42,333 nt of DNA, from NCBI GenBank assembly GCA_007123885.1, contig SLGC01000016.1:1-42333 (forward strand), in the 5' to 3' direction. Origin of the DNA: Bacteroidales bacterium (GTDB lineage: Bacteria; Bacteroidota; Bacteroidia; Bacteroidales; PUMT01). Shown in pieces: positions 8,421 through 17,998 of the stretch (positions are counted from its first letter, which is position 1; the number at the start of each line of letters is the position of its first letter). The notes under the pieces were generated by a model, which was not told the DNA's origin, did not search any database, and saw only the letters and a list, made by a program, of their open reading frames with translations. The position numbers were made by a program, and so were the translations under genes.

Positions 8421-9578
8421 ATGACATCAAAGGAACGGTTTCTTGCAGCCCTGAAAAACGAGAAGGCCGACAGGTTGCCCGTGACAACTCACCATGTTAT
8501 GCCATCGTTTTTGAAAAATTATCTGGACGGGGCTTCCAGTCAGGATTTTTTTGAAAGATTTGGTCTGGATCCGATAAACTGGGTCATGGCTTATGATTAT
8601 ACCCCGGGAAAAGGGGAATATTTTGATCCCGGACACACAGAAATGGGGTTCCTGGAAGCAAGAAGAGTGGTCTCGGATAACTGGCAGGTGAAAATTGCAA
8701 AACTGGAAGGCTTTTCCTGTCCCACAAGCAGATTCAGTATCATTACTCCCGAAAAAACACTTTCAATAGTATTGCAATCTGATCAGCATTCTACCTGGTT
8801 GAAGGAACCCCTTATAAAAAAGAAGTCGGATATCGATATCCTGGCTAAATATATGACCTATCCCAAATGCAAGGTGGAGGAAATAAACAAGACCGCTGAT
8901 GAATATGGAAACCGTGGATTGATACGGGGTCATATAATGGCTTTTGAAGGATTCGGCCAGCCCGGCTGCTGGCAGGATGCATCATGTTTATACGGCATTG
9001 AAAATCTGATCATGGCCGCTTTTGAGGATCCCCAATGGGTGCATAGCTTCCTTGGGATCCTCCGGGACCGGAAAAAGGTATATATTGAATCACTCAAAGG
9101 GGCAAAATATGACATCCTGGAGCTGGGCGGCGGTGATGCATCAACCACTGTTATCTCTCCGGATATTTTCAACGAGTTTGTGGCACCATACGATGCCTCA
9201 CTGATTGAATCAGCACATAAGGCAGGGCAGCGCATTGTCTACCATACCTGCGGAGGGATGATGCCTGTTCTGGAAGATATTGCAGCAATGAAGCCCGATG
9301 CTATGGAAACTTTTACTCCGGCAGGTATGGGTGGCGACGCGATCCTGAGTGAAGCCTGGAGGCGGATCGGTGATCAGGTATGCATGATCGGTGGTTTCGA
9401 CCAGTTTCATTATTTCACTGGCTGCAGCGAAGAAGAGGTAAGGAAGGAAGTAAGGCGTTGTTTCATGGAAGCCGGCGAAGGAGGCGGATTTATCCTGTCA
9501 CCGTCCGATCACTTTTTTGATGCCGAATTGAACCTGATTGAGGCTTATGCCGATGAAGCACGGAAATGCACCTACTGA
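8421..9578 (+). CDS. Uroporphyrinogen decarboxylase/MtaA-fold protein
   Basis: A 385-residue cytoplasmic TIM-barrel protein of the URO-D superfamily. I chose the ATG at 8421 (MTSKERFLAALKNEKADRLPV, the usual family N-terminus) over an upstream ATG at 8343, because a strong promoter lies between them. It is not HemE: the family here is the branch of cobalamin- or thiol-dependent methyltransferases, with the zinc-type motif YHTCGG (H275, C277). The third Cys ligand of MtaA-like enzymes is not obvious: the C-terminal segment reads ILSPSDHFFDA where such enzymes often have a Cys. The substrate is unknown. Members with similar N-termini are common near carbohydrate genes in Bacteroidota and Planctomycetes. 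It converges on the sugar porter with 24 bp between stops. Confidence 0.8.
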   Translation: MTSKERFLAALKNEKADRLPVTTHHVMPSFLKNYLDGASSQDFFERFGLDPINWVMAYDYTPGKGEYFDPGHTEMGFLEARRVVSDNWQVKIAKLEGFSCPTSRFSIITPEKTLSIVLQSDQHSTWLKEPLIKKKSDIDILAKYMTYPKCKVEEINKTADEYGNRGLIRGHIMAFEGFGQPGCWQDASCLYGIENLIMAAFEDPQWVHSFLGILRDRKKVYIESLKGAKYDILELGGGDASTTVISPDIFNEFVAPYDASLIESAHKAGQRIVYHTCGGMMPVLEDIAAMKPDAMETFTPAGMGGDAILSEAWRRIGDQVCMIGGFDQFHYFTGCSEEEVRKEVRRCFMEAGEGGGFILSPSDHFFDAELNLIEAYADEARKCTY

Positions 9579-9602
9579 TCTTATTTCCTTACTCTGGTAA
9601 CA

Positions 9603-11000
9603 TCAATTTGTCCGCCAGGTTTCCTCGATCTCTTCAAGCGACAGTCCTTTTGTTTCAGGAATCAGTTTCAGTATGAAGGGAACCGGAATGCAACATAACG
9701 CAAAAACAATAAATGTTCCTGCCGGGGTGAGAACTGACAGCATCCACGGTACAACCTGACCGATTATGGCAGTTCCAATCCATAAAACAAGTGTGGCAAG
9801 GGACATGGCACGACCACGGATCCTTGTGGGATATATTTCCGAAAGCAAAACCCATATGACCGGGCCATACCCAATTGCAAATGAAGTAATGAAAGTGAGA
9901 ATAAAAAAAAGCAGGAGAATGCCCTGTGTATGACCTGTGAAAAATAAAATCCCCACAATGATCAGTGAAATGAACATTCCCTTAATACCTCCCATCATCA
10001 GCGTTTTCCTGCCGTAATTATCAATCTTCATTATGGCAAATATGGTTGCCAGCATATTTACCACCCCGATGATAACCTGACCGCCGATTGCATCACTGAG
10101 ACGGATACCAGCTTCTTCCATGATCCGCGGACCGTAATAGATAATCGCATTAATACCGGTAAACTGGGAAAGGATTGCCAAACCCATCCCGGTAAATACT
10201 GCCATTCTGACCCCTTTTGAAAACAACATTTTCCAGGATCCGGCATCTTCCTTTGCAATGGCTGATTTAATTGATTCCAACTCCAGCCTGGCCGTTTCGG
10301 CCGAATTTATTTTTGCCAGCACCTTGCCGGCTTTTTCATTTTTGTTTTTGGTAACCAGCCAGCGCGGAGTGGATGGCACAAAAAACATCATTATTAAAAA
10401 CAAAAGAGCCGGGACAGCTTCACTTCCCAGCATGGCCCGCCATACCTCACCTACAAATATCTGGTGTAACATTCCACCCGGACCGGGAAAAACAGGTGTT
10501 TCACTCAAACGCAAAAGGGAGGCATTTACAAAGTAGGCGCTCACTATACCTATGGTGATTGCAAACTGGTAAAGTGCAACCATCCGTCCCCGGATGTGTG
10601 CGGGAGAAATCTCAGAGATATAAAGGGGCGAAAGCATCGAAGCAATACCCACGCCCAATCCCCCCACCAAACGGTATATTATCAGTTGTGTTTGTGTGGC
10701 GCATACTGAACATCCCAGTGCAGAAATAAGAAAAAGAAACCCCGAAAGGATAAGTGAGCTTTTCCTTCCAAAACGGTCTGACATTTCCCCGGCAAAGCTT
10801 ACCCCGATTATACATCCGACAAGGGCAGAACTGACAAACCAGCCTTCAGAAACTATACTCAATCCAAACTGTGTTTTCACCATACTTATGGTGCCAGAAA
10901 TAATAGCGGTATCATAGCCGAACAAAAAGCCGCCCAGGGCGGCTGCAGAGGCTATAAAAAACAGGTATGGACGGTTAATCTTTTGATTTTGGCTAATCAT
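9603..11000 (-). CDS. Sugar porter, MFS (XylE/GLUT type)
   Basis: A 465-residue inner-membrane sugar:H+ symporter of the MFS sugar-porter family, with 12 predicted helices. All signatures are present: GGFLFGYDTAIISG in TM1, DRFGRK in loop 2-3, RLVGGLGVGIASMLSPLYISEISP in TM4-5, QFTGINAIIYYGP in TM7, DNYGRK in loop 8-9, and PETKGLSLEEIEE at the C-terminus. Close relatives carry xylose, galactose, glucose or inositol; substrate cannot be chosen from sequence alone. It is transcribed away from the SSS symporter at 11627 across a 626-bp region. It likely imports monosaccharide freed by the nearby exported glycosidases. Confidence 0.92.
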   Translation of the reverse strand: MISQNQKINRPYLFFIASAAALGGFLFGYDTAIISGTISMVKTQFGLSIVSEGWFVSSALVGCIIGVSFAGEMSDRFGRKSSLILSGFLFLISALGCSVCATQTQLIIYRLVGGLGVGIASMLSPLYISEISPAHIRGRMVALYQFAITIGIVSAYFVNASLLRLSETPVFPGPGGMLHQIFVGEVWRAMLGSEAVPALLFLIMMFFVPSTPRWLVTKNKNEKAGKVLAKINSAETARLELESIKSAIAKEDAGSWKMLFSKGVRMAVFTGMGLAILSQFTGINAIIYYGPRIMEEAGIRLSDAIGGQVIIGVVNMLATIFAIMKIDNYGRKTLMMGGIKGMFISLIIVGILFFTGHTQGILLLFFILTFITSFAIGYGPVIWVLLSEIYPTRIRGRAMSLATLVLWIGTAIIGQVVPWMLSVLTPAGTFIVFALCCIPVPFILKLIPETKGLSLEEIEETWRTN

Positions 11001-11626
11001 GGTTCTTCAACAGGTCAGGTATCGATGCCAATGCTATCTGGTTCCTTTTTTTCTCCGGCTTTCTTAATTAACATTGAATTTCCCGGAAAGCAGCAACATG
11101 ACTTCAAACTATATGATTTCCAAAGTTTTTTCAATATTAGCCGGTGGAAATTATTCGCAGAAAGGCAGATATCCAGCATACACTTTATATAATTTTTAGA
11201 AGGCAGCAAAATAGTAAATTCTTTTAGTGAATCGCTCACTTCTGACTTCTTTTTTCATCTTGCCGGATTAACCTTTTTTGCACCTTTTTGCATTCATTCG
11301 GGCGAATGCGCCATGAAACGGCTTCAGGGAATATGACCCCCGCATGAATTTTGACGAGGTTTGCCCGTGAACGGGGATTTTTACTTATTTTAGTAGCGCG
11401 TAGATAATGATAATAAACTCAATTGTCTCCATATTACCCTTTAATTCTTTTCCTGAAGTGACCAAATCTTTGCCGGAAAAAAATTGCATTATGAACTCGC
11501 CGGCATGTAAAATTTTGATCATTCCAAAATATTGGCTTAATTGCATAATCTTTAAGGTTAATTTATGGATAAAGACAAATATGCCCCAGGACTTGATTAT
11601 GCCAGTCTGATAAAATAGAATCCCTT
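11001..11626. other. Divergent intergenic region
   Basis: 626 bp between the divergently transcribed sugar porter and SSS symporter. No convincing gene: short frames lack conserved features. A 6-bp inverted repeat GCATTC/GAATGC (11290-11309) could be an operator. I found no TTTG-N19-TAnnTTTG pair on either strand. Both promoters must lie here. Confidence 0.5.
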
Positions 11627-13111
11627 ATGCACAACATCGATCTCCTGATCTTTATCACCTATTTCATAGGGATCATACTTTTTGGTGTTTCATTCCACAA
11701 AAAAGGAAGGACAGCCAATGATTATTCCACCGGTTCAGGAACTATACCGGCATGGGTGATCGGACTGTCAATTTTCGCAACTTTTGTCAGCAGCATAAGT
11801 TACCTTGCCCTTCCCGGAATTGCATTCCTGTCAAACTGGAATTCATATGTGTTCAGTCTTACCATACCATTTGCCATGTTGATGGCAATTAAATTTTTCA
11901 TACCGTTATACAGAAGCGTAGGAAGTCCCTCGGCATATACCTGGCTTGAACAAAGATTCGGCCCGTGGGCACGGATGTACGTTGCCTCTTTCTGGATGCT
12001 AACCCAGTTGATGAGGATCGCCACAATCCTTTATCTGCTGGCATTACCGATGTATGTATTGCTTGGCTGGGATATGAGGATAATAATTTTAATAACCGGA
12101 TCTGCCGTATTGATATATTCAGTACTTGGAGGTATAAAAGCCGTTATATGGACAGATGCAATTCAGGCAATCGTTCTGATATGCGGTGCAATTGTAACAA
12201 TAGGGATAATTATTTATTCATTACCCGGAGGAACCTCCCAATTCATACAGGTCGCAAACCAGCATGATAAATTCAGCCTGGGAAGCTTTGGAACAAGCCT
12301 GACAGAATCAACTTTTTGGGTAGTATTTGTCTATGGCCTGTTTATTAATCTGCAGAACTACGGCATAGACCAGAATTATATACAAAGATATATGAGCGCC
12401 AGGAACGAAAGAGAGGCCATCACTTCAGCACTCGGAGGTGGATTATTATATGTGCCCGTATCACTTTTATTCTTCATTATCGGAACCGGTCTGTTTGTTT
12501 ACTACCAGGTTTACCCCGATACTCTTCCTGCCGGGTTCAGGGAAACAGGCATGTCAGACAGCGTATTCCCCTGGTTCATAATAAATATACTGCCTACCGG
12601 GCTTACCGGCCTGCTTATAGCTTCAATATTTGCTGCAGGCATGAGCACTATCTCGACAAGCCTTAACAGCAGTGCTACTGTTTTTTTAAATGATTTCTAC
12701 AAGCGCTATAAAAAGGATGTTACTGAAAAAAAATCACTTTCTATCCTGTATATCTCATCAGCTCTAATAAGCATATTTGGCATAATAATATCATTTTATA
12801 TAATCAGGGTTGACAGTGCACTTGACGTCTGGTGGAACCTGGCCGGCATTTTCAGCGGCGGGATGCTGGGTATATTTCTCTTAGGTTACTTTGTAAAAAA
12901 GTCAGACAACCTATCAGTAATTACCGGGGTAATACTGGGGCTGCTGGTAATTGCATGGATGAGCCTTTCCCCGGTTTATTTTACAGGAGCATTAGAAAAG
13001 TACATGAATCCTTTGCATAGCTATTTTACTATAGTAATCGGAACAATGGTAATTTTCTTCACGGGATTAATAATAACTCTGTCCATTAATAAATACTACA
13101 AGAAAAAATGA
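11627..13111 (+). CDS. Sodium:solute symporter (SSS family), sialic-acid/sugar type
   Basis: A 494-residue inner-membrane transporter with about 13 helices. The N-terminus (LLIFITYFIGIILFGVSFHKKGRTANDYSTGSGTIP split over TM1) and the FATFVSSISYLALPGIAF segment of TM2 are typical of SSS proteins, as is AAGMSTISTSLNSSATVFLNDFY near residues 337-360, which contains the Na+-site serines. It imports an organic solute with Na+. Its stop overlaps the start of the BNR propeller gene by 4 bp (ATGA) and an aldolase of the DapA/NanA family follows, an order that recalls sialic-acid operons. Sialic acid as cargo is inference from this context. Confidence 0.88.
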   Translation: MHNIDLLIFITYFIGIILFGVSFHKKGRTANDYSTGSGTIPAWVIGLSIFATFVSSISYLALPGIAFLSNWNSYVFSLTIPFAMLMAIKFFIPLYRSVGSPSAYTWLEQRFGPWARMYVASFWMLTQLMRIATILYLLALPMYVLLGWDMRIIILITGSAVLIYSVLGGIKAVIWTDAIQAIVLICGAIVTIGIIIYSLPGGTSQFIQVANQHDKFSLGSFGTSLTESTFWVVFVYGLFINLQNYGIDQNYIQRYMSARNEREAITSALGGGLLYVPVSLLFFIIGTGLFVYYQVYPDTLPAGFRETGMSDSVFPWFIINILPTGLTGLLIASIFAAGMSTISTSLNSSATVFLNDFYKRYKKDVTEKKSLSILYISSALISIFGIIISFYIIRVDSALDVWWNLAGIFSGGMLGIFLLGYFVKKSDNLSVITGVILGLLVIAWMSLSPVYFTGALEKYMNPLHSYFTIVIGTMVIFFTGLIITLSINKYYKKK

Positions 13112-15318
13112 AGCATGAAATCCATCCGTTCTTAAACAAAAAACAGGTCAAACATCAATGCTTATCTGTACCCTTGTTTATTATAATAGCCTGTCTTTTA
13201 ACAAACATGTTATCATGTCAATCTGCTGCAAGAAGAACTAAAACCAGTGACATGCTTATTATATCTAAGGAATTTATCTATGAAGAAGCTCCATTTCCCA
13301 GCTGCCATGCATCCACCATTGAGGAAACCCCGGCAGGTCTTATAGCTGCCTGGTTTGGAGGAACCCATGAAAGGCATGAAGACGTGGAAATATGGATTAG
13401 CAGAAGAGAGGGAGGGCAGTGGACTGCTCCCGAATCTGTTGCTGATGGCATCCAGGACAGGGATAACAGGTATCCCTGCTGGAATCCGGTATTATACCAG
13501 GTGCCTGGCGGACCGCTTATGCTGTTTTACAAAGTCGGACCCTCTCCACGGGAATGGTGGGGCATGCTAAAAACTTCAGGGGATAATGGTAAAACATGGT
13601 CTGATGCCCGAAAACTTCCTGAAAATATACTGGGACCAATTAAAAACAAGCCTGTTATGGTTGATGGCAAATTACTCTGCCCTTCCAGTACAGAGCACGA
13701 TGGATGGCGGGTACACTTTGAAATTACAGAAGACTTCGGAGAAACCTGGAAAGTTACAGCTCCCCTGGATGATGAAAGGAAATTCAATATTATCCAGCCC
13801 AGCATCCTTTTCTATCCTGGCAATAAACTTCAAATGCTGGCCCGGAGCAGGGAAAATTATGTGATCAGCAGCTGGTCGGAAGATGGAGGTTATACATGGA
13901 CTGATCCCGAACCCACTTTCCTTCCCAATCCGAACTCAGGAACAGACGCGGTGACATTGCAAAACGGTTTGCAGCTAATAGTCTACAATCATTCATATAT
14001 TACGGAAGGAAGATGGGGCGGCTCAAGAACACCTTTAAAAGTCGCCGCATCAGTCGACGGTACGATCTGGGAAACAGTAGTTGTGCTGGAGGATGAACCC
14101 GGGGAATTTTCCTACCCGGCCATTATAGAGGGAAAAGATGGAACAATCCATATAACATATACCTGGAACAGGGAAAAGATCAAGTACGTGGCATTAAATC
14201 ACGAAAAACTTGATTATCATTCAGTACAAGGCCGTATAATCGATGAGGATAAAGTAAAACATCTGAAAATCTTTCATGAGCCCGGCAGGTTTGGCGGATG
14301 GCCCGCAAATCACGGAATATGGTCATGGGATGATGAAATACTGGTTGGCTTTTGTGCCGCTTATTACCAGGATCGCGGCAGGGGGCATCATGTTAATCCC
14401 GATAAGCCTGAACATCATGTGCTGGCAAGAAGCATGGATGGAGGTGAGACATGGAAGCTGGAATACCCCGAAGAACAGAAAGCTTTATTGCCCCGCGGAG
14501 CGATGCTTTTTGGAACTCCGATACCTGATGTGGAATATCCTTCCATTACTGAACCCGAAACCCCGATAAATTTTGCTCATCCGGATCTGGCTATGACTTT
14601 CAGGATGGAAGACCACAGGGGTACCGGTCAGTCCAGGTTTTATTACTCCTATGATCGTGGCAGGAACTGGCAAGGACCATATGAACTACCTTTATTTGAT
14701 ACACCGGGAATTGCTGCACGTACAGATTACATTATTGAGAGTGAGAATGAGTTGCTTGTTTTCCTGACTGCCGGGAAATCAAATGGATGGGAAGGAAGAA
14801 CCCTTGTAGTAAAAACCTCTGACGGAGGCCTGAACTGGGAATTCCTGTCCTGGATAGGCTCTGAACCGGATGGTTTCCGGATCATGCCCTCCTCAATAAG
14901 ACTACCAGACAATGAAATTTTAACAACAGTGCGCCGGCGTGAAGGCTCCCGGAGGTGGATTAAATCCTGGCTTTCAGTTGATCAGGGACAAAGCTGGAAA
15001 GCCCTGGGCAACGTGGCAACCGATGTGGCGGTTGGCAGTCCGCCCAGTATCTTAAAACTTGAAGACGGACGATTGGCTGTAATTTATGCCCGCAGGGGTG
15101 AACCTTTTGGAATGAGAGCCAGGATAAGTGAAGATAATGGCAGGACCTGGAGTTATCCTGTCATTCTAAGGAGTGATGGAGGAAGTTGGGATATAGGTTA
15201 TCCTGTTTCTGTTCAGCGTTCTGACGGGAAAATTGTTACTATCTATTATTACTGGGATGAGAAGACGGGACCGGAAAGATATATTGCTGCAACTATCTGG
15301 GATCCCGATGATTATTAA
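13108..15318 (+). CDS. Lipoprotein with two fused BNR (sialidase-like) propellers
   Basis: 736 residues. A lipoprotein signal ends at lipobox MLSC (C37). Residues about 50-375 form one BNR propeller, opening with PFPSCHASTIEETPAGLIAAWFGG across two strands. Residues about 391-736 form a second, opening GRFGGWPANHGIWSWDDEI. Asp-boxes (S-x-D-x-G-x-T-W) are visible in both halves: GDNGKTW, TEDFGETW and SEDGGYTW in the first; SMDGGETW, SYDRGRNW, SDGGLNW, SVDQGQSW and SEDNGRTW in the second. Each half is about as long as a stand-alone BNR_2 protein. I do not see a clear RIP motif, so sialidase activity is unproven, and other glycosidases or lyases use this fold. It is translationally coupled to the symporter upstream and 15 bp before the aldolase. 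Confidence 0.85.
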   Translation: MKHEIHPFLNKKQVKHQCLSVPLFIIIACLLTNMLSCQSAARRTKTSDMLIISKEFIYEEAPFPSCHASTIEETPAGLIAAWFGGTHERHEDVEIWISRREGGQWTAPESVADGIQDRDNRYPCWNPVLYQVPGGPLMLFYKVGPSPREWWGMLKTSGDNGKTWSDARKLPENILGPIKNKPVMVDGKLLCPSSTEHDGWRVHFEITEDFGETWKVTAPLDDERKFNIIQPSILFYPGNKLQMLARSRENYVISSWSEDGGYTWTDPEPTFLPNPNSGTDAVTLQNGLQLIVYNHSYITEGRWGGSRTPLKVAASVDGTIWETVVVLEDEPGEFSYPAIIEGKDGTIHITYTWNREKIKYVALNHEKLDYHSVQGRIIDEDKVKHLKIFHEPGRFGGWPANHGIWSWDDEILVGFCAAYYQDRGRGHHVNPDKPEHHVLARSMDGGETWKLEYPEEQKALLPRGAMLFGTPIPDVEYPSITEPETPINFAHPDLAMTFRMEDHRGTGQSRFYYSYDRGRNWQGPYELPLFDTPGIAARTDYIIESENELLVFLTAGKSNGWEGRTLVVKTSDGGLNWEFLSWIGSEPDGFRIMPSSIRLPDNEILTTVRRREGSRRWIKSWLSVDQGQSWKALGNVATDVAVGSPPSILKLEDGRLAVIYARRGEPFGMRARISEDNGRTWSYPVILRSDGGSWDIGYPVSVQRSDGKIVTIYYYWDEKTGPERYIAATIWDPDDY

Positions 15319-15333
15319 TGCAAACCGTGAAAG

Positions 15334-16266
15334 ATGAAGGAAAATGAATTTGTAAGAATGGAAGGATTGATCGTACCGGTAATAACTCCTTTCACCAGGG
15401 AAGGAGATATTGACATTCCCCTGTTGAAAGATCATCTCGACTTTCTGGTAAGCTCAGGGGTTACATTTTTTTTCATTCTTGGAACAACCGGTGAGTTTTT
15501 TCTTCTTACAACGGATGAAAGAAAAAAATTATCCGAAATAATAATCGATCATATAGGCGATAGAGGTAAAGTCTATATTAATGTAGGATCAACAAGCACA
15601 ACTGCATCATGCGAACTGGCAGAACATGCCCAGGATACAGGTGCAAAGGGAATCGGTGCAATTACACCCTATTTTTTCAGAGCCAGTCAGAATGAACTGG
15701 AAAGGTATTACCTGGACATTGCCGGCAGTGTCGAACCGGAATTCCCGGTTTACTTGTACAATATACCAGAAAATACAGGAAATGATCTGTTACCTGAAAC
15801 CGTGCAAAAACTATCAAAAAAGGAAAACATTATCGGAATAAAAAACAGCATGAACGATATTGCCAGGATAAAAGCCCTGATAAATTCTACAGCACCTGGT
15901 TTTGATGTGATCACCGGATCAGATGATATCATATACCCCGGCATGTTATGCGGTGCGAAAGGGGCCGTATCGGGTACAGCCAACGTTTTCCCCGAGGTTT
16001 TTGTGAGATTATTCAAGTCATTTTTCAGCGGTTTGAATGAAGAGGCCCTGCAGCAGCAGATGATTGTCAATGATCTTGTACAAATTATGAACAGGGGAAT
16101 TCCTTCATTCAAGGAAGCTCTGCTCATCAGGGGCCATCAAAAATGCTACACTCGCAAACCGATCAATGAACTCACATCATCTGAAAAAAAATCCCTGAGG
16201 GACGGGATAAATAGTATTATCGGCAAGATAAATCCGGGGGAAAAGAAAAAAAATATCGAAATTTAA
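15334..16266 (+). CDS. DapA/NanA-family aldolase
   Basis: A 310-residue cytoplasmic class I aldolase/lyase of the dihydrodipicolinate synthase/N-acetylneuraminate lyase family. The GTTGE motif is at 50-54, the catalytic Tyr in YNIP at 142, and the Schiff-base Lys in GIKNS at 170. Members split or form 2-keto acids using pyruvate. The YNIP variant is shared by neuraminate lyases, ketodeoxygluconate aldolases and DapA. The gene follows the propeller lipoprotein by 15 bp and the SSS symporter before it, which favours a catabolic role on an imported acidic sugar such as sialic acid over lysine synthesis. That assignment is inference. Confidence 0.85.
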   Translation: MKENEFVRMEGLIVPVITPFTREGDIDIPLLKDHLDFLVSSGVTFFFILGTTGEFFLLTTDERKKLSEIIIDHIGDRGKVYINVGSTSTTASCELAEHAQDTGAKGIGAITPYFFRASQNELERYYLDIAGSVEPEFPVYLYNIPENTGNDLLPETVQKLSKKENIIGIKNSMNDIARIKALINSTAPGFDVITGSDDIIYPGMLCGAKGAVSGTANVFPEVFVRLFKSFFSGLNEEALQQQMIVNDLVQIMNRGIPSFKEALLIRGHQKCYTRKPINELTSSEKKSLRDGINSIIGKINPGEKKKNIEI

Positions 16267-16318
16267 GATAGCCTTCATCAGAACATCCCATAAAATATTC
16301 CTTAACCACATAAGACAT

Positions 16319-17821
16319 ATGCAAATCAGGAATAAATTAATACTTTCGGGACTACTCCCCGCCGCTTTGTTATCCATGGCAGACCAAACAACAGCAGAGG
16401 AAGGGGCCGGCAAAAAACCGAACATAGTTTTTATTTTTGCTGACGACATGGGATGGTCAGACGCTGAATACCAGGGATTCAAGACTGCCGGCCTGCACGA
16501 AACCCCCAATATTGACAGGCTCGCGTCCGAAGGTATGATACTCAACCGGTTTTATCCCTCAGCAGCAAACTGCGCACCAAGCAGGGCATGCCTGTTGACG
16601 GGCACCTATACCCCAAGGCACGGGGTTTATGTACCCCAGGGACTATCAAGGGGTGGCGATGTAAGCCGTATGCGCTGGAAAGTTCCCACACAGGGACAGG
16701 ACGATTCTTTCAATACCTTTAATGTTAGTATCAATAATGTTGATCCAGGGTTCATATCCCTTGCCGAAATGCTTAAAGAGGGTGGTTATGTAACGGCCCG
16801 CCTCGGGAAATGGCACATAGGCGATGATAACCAGGGCTTCGACCTCTCCTCTGCCGAGGGAACACCGAACTTCGTGACAAATCTCTGGGGACAGGAACGA
16901 CGATATTATACCGATGTTACAGTGGCCGAAAGATTAACCGATGCAGCGATTGATTTTATCCACGAAAACAGGGACAAACCATTCTTTCTCTACCTTGCAC
17001 ACTGGGAACCCCATACTCCTCTTGCTGCCAGACCTGAAAGAATCGAATATTTCAGGAAAAAGTTTGAGAAAATGGGAGCGGATGAGGTGGACCCGGCATA
17101 TGCGGCCATGATTGAGCAGCTTGATATAAGTACCGGAAGGATAACGGCACTTTTGAAGGCCCTGGGGCTTGAGCATAATACCATGGTGATATTCACCTCA
17201 GACAACGGGGGATTACACCGAATACCAAACAATTATCCCCTCAGGGCAAATAAAGGTTCATTTTATGAAGGAGGGATCAGGACCCCCTGTGTAATCAAGT
17301 GGCCGGGAGTTATTGAACCCGGATCAATAAGCTGGTACCCTGTGAACGGCGTTGATTTTATGCCAACTTTTGCTGAGATGGCCTCGGTCCCCGTGCCCGG
17401 CTCCCAGCCGGTTGATGGTTACTCGATCCTGCCGTTGCTTCGGGGAGAGGAAATGATCCCCTCCCACTCCGAAAGGACAATGTTCTTCCACTTCCCTCTT
17501 TATCTTGGCGGAACGGAATCCTCACTTCCGGTATACGGCGGAAGGGAGAAAAACTACTGGAGGGCCGTGCCAGGCACCACTATGATGGAAGGGGACTGGA
17601 AGCTTATATACTATTATGAATATGGGAACTTTGAGTTGTTTAACCTTGGTAATGACCTTTCGGAAGAAAATGACCTTGCTTCCGTGGAAACTGAAGTAGC
17701 AAAAAGACTGCTAAGGAAGCTGAATGCATGGACAAAAGAGGTTAATGCCCCAATTCCGGATGTGCCCAATGAAAAATTTGATCCTGACCAAACTGTCCTT
17801 AAAGAAAATTTTCAGATGTAG
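16319..17821 (+). CDS. Formylglycine-dependent sulfatase (S1 family) 1
   Basis: A 500-residue exported sulfatase. A hydrophobic signal peptide (about 1-26) precedes the alkaline-phosphatase-fold start PNIVFIFADDMGWSD with metal ligands D42 and D43. The maturation motif is CAPSR with C85, which an anaerobic or FGE-type enzyme must convert to formylglycine. LGKWHIG near residue 163 and SDNGG near 294 complete the active site. The C-terminal subdomain carries the usual FELFNLGNDLSEENDLA pattern. It removes sulfate esters from glycans; the substrate position is not predictable here. It lies 52 bp after the aldolase and probably belongs to the same transcript. No maturase gene lies in this window. 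Confidence 0.92.
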   Translation: MQIRNKLILSGLLPAALLSMADQTTAEEGAGKKPNIVFIFADDMGWSDAEYQGFKTAGLHETPNIDRLASEGMILNRFYPSAANCAPSRACLLTGTYTPRHGVYVPQGLSRGGDVSRMRWKVPTQGQDDSFNTFNVSINNVDPGFISLAEMLKEGGYVTARLGKWHIGDDNQGFDLSSAEGTPNFVTNLWGQERRYYTDVTVAERLTDAAIDFIHENRDKPFFLYLAHWEPHTPLAARPERIEYFRKKFEKMGADEVDPAYAAMIEQLDISTGRITALLKALGLEHNTMVIFTSDNGGLHRIPNNYPLRANKGSFYEGGIRTPCVIKWPGVIEPGSISWYPVNGVDFMPTFAEMASVPVPGSQPVDGYSILPLLRGEEMIPSHSERTMFFHFPLYLGGTESSLPVYGGREKNYWRAVPGTTMMEGDWKLIYYYEYGNFELFNLGNDLSEENDLASVETEVAKRLLRKLNAWTKEVNAPIPDVPNEKFDPDQTVLKENFQM

Positions 17822-17998
17822 TAGCCTATTTGCTTCCTGGTCCGCACAGGGGGAGTGACTTAAGCAATGCAAATCCCGTGATAGTGGAGCAAATGATGGT
17901 TCTGCCGGAGCAATTTTTTGAAGGGAACAGGTCATTTAAAACCGCTCTTCCGGCACTTTGACAGGTAAATAAATTGTACAAATCATAAACAGAAAAAT

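Noticed and set aside
11407..11610. 67-codon frame just before the SSS symporter
   Set aside because: No start context or similarity to small regulatory peptides; composition fits AT-rich intergenic DNA.
13108..16266. Firm assignment as sialic-acid catabolic genes (nanH, nanA)
   Set aside because: The propellers lack a clear sialidase RIP motif, and the aldolase motifs are shared with other DapA-family enzymes, so gene names were withheld.
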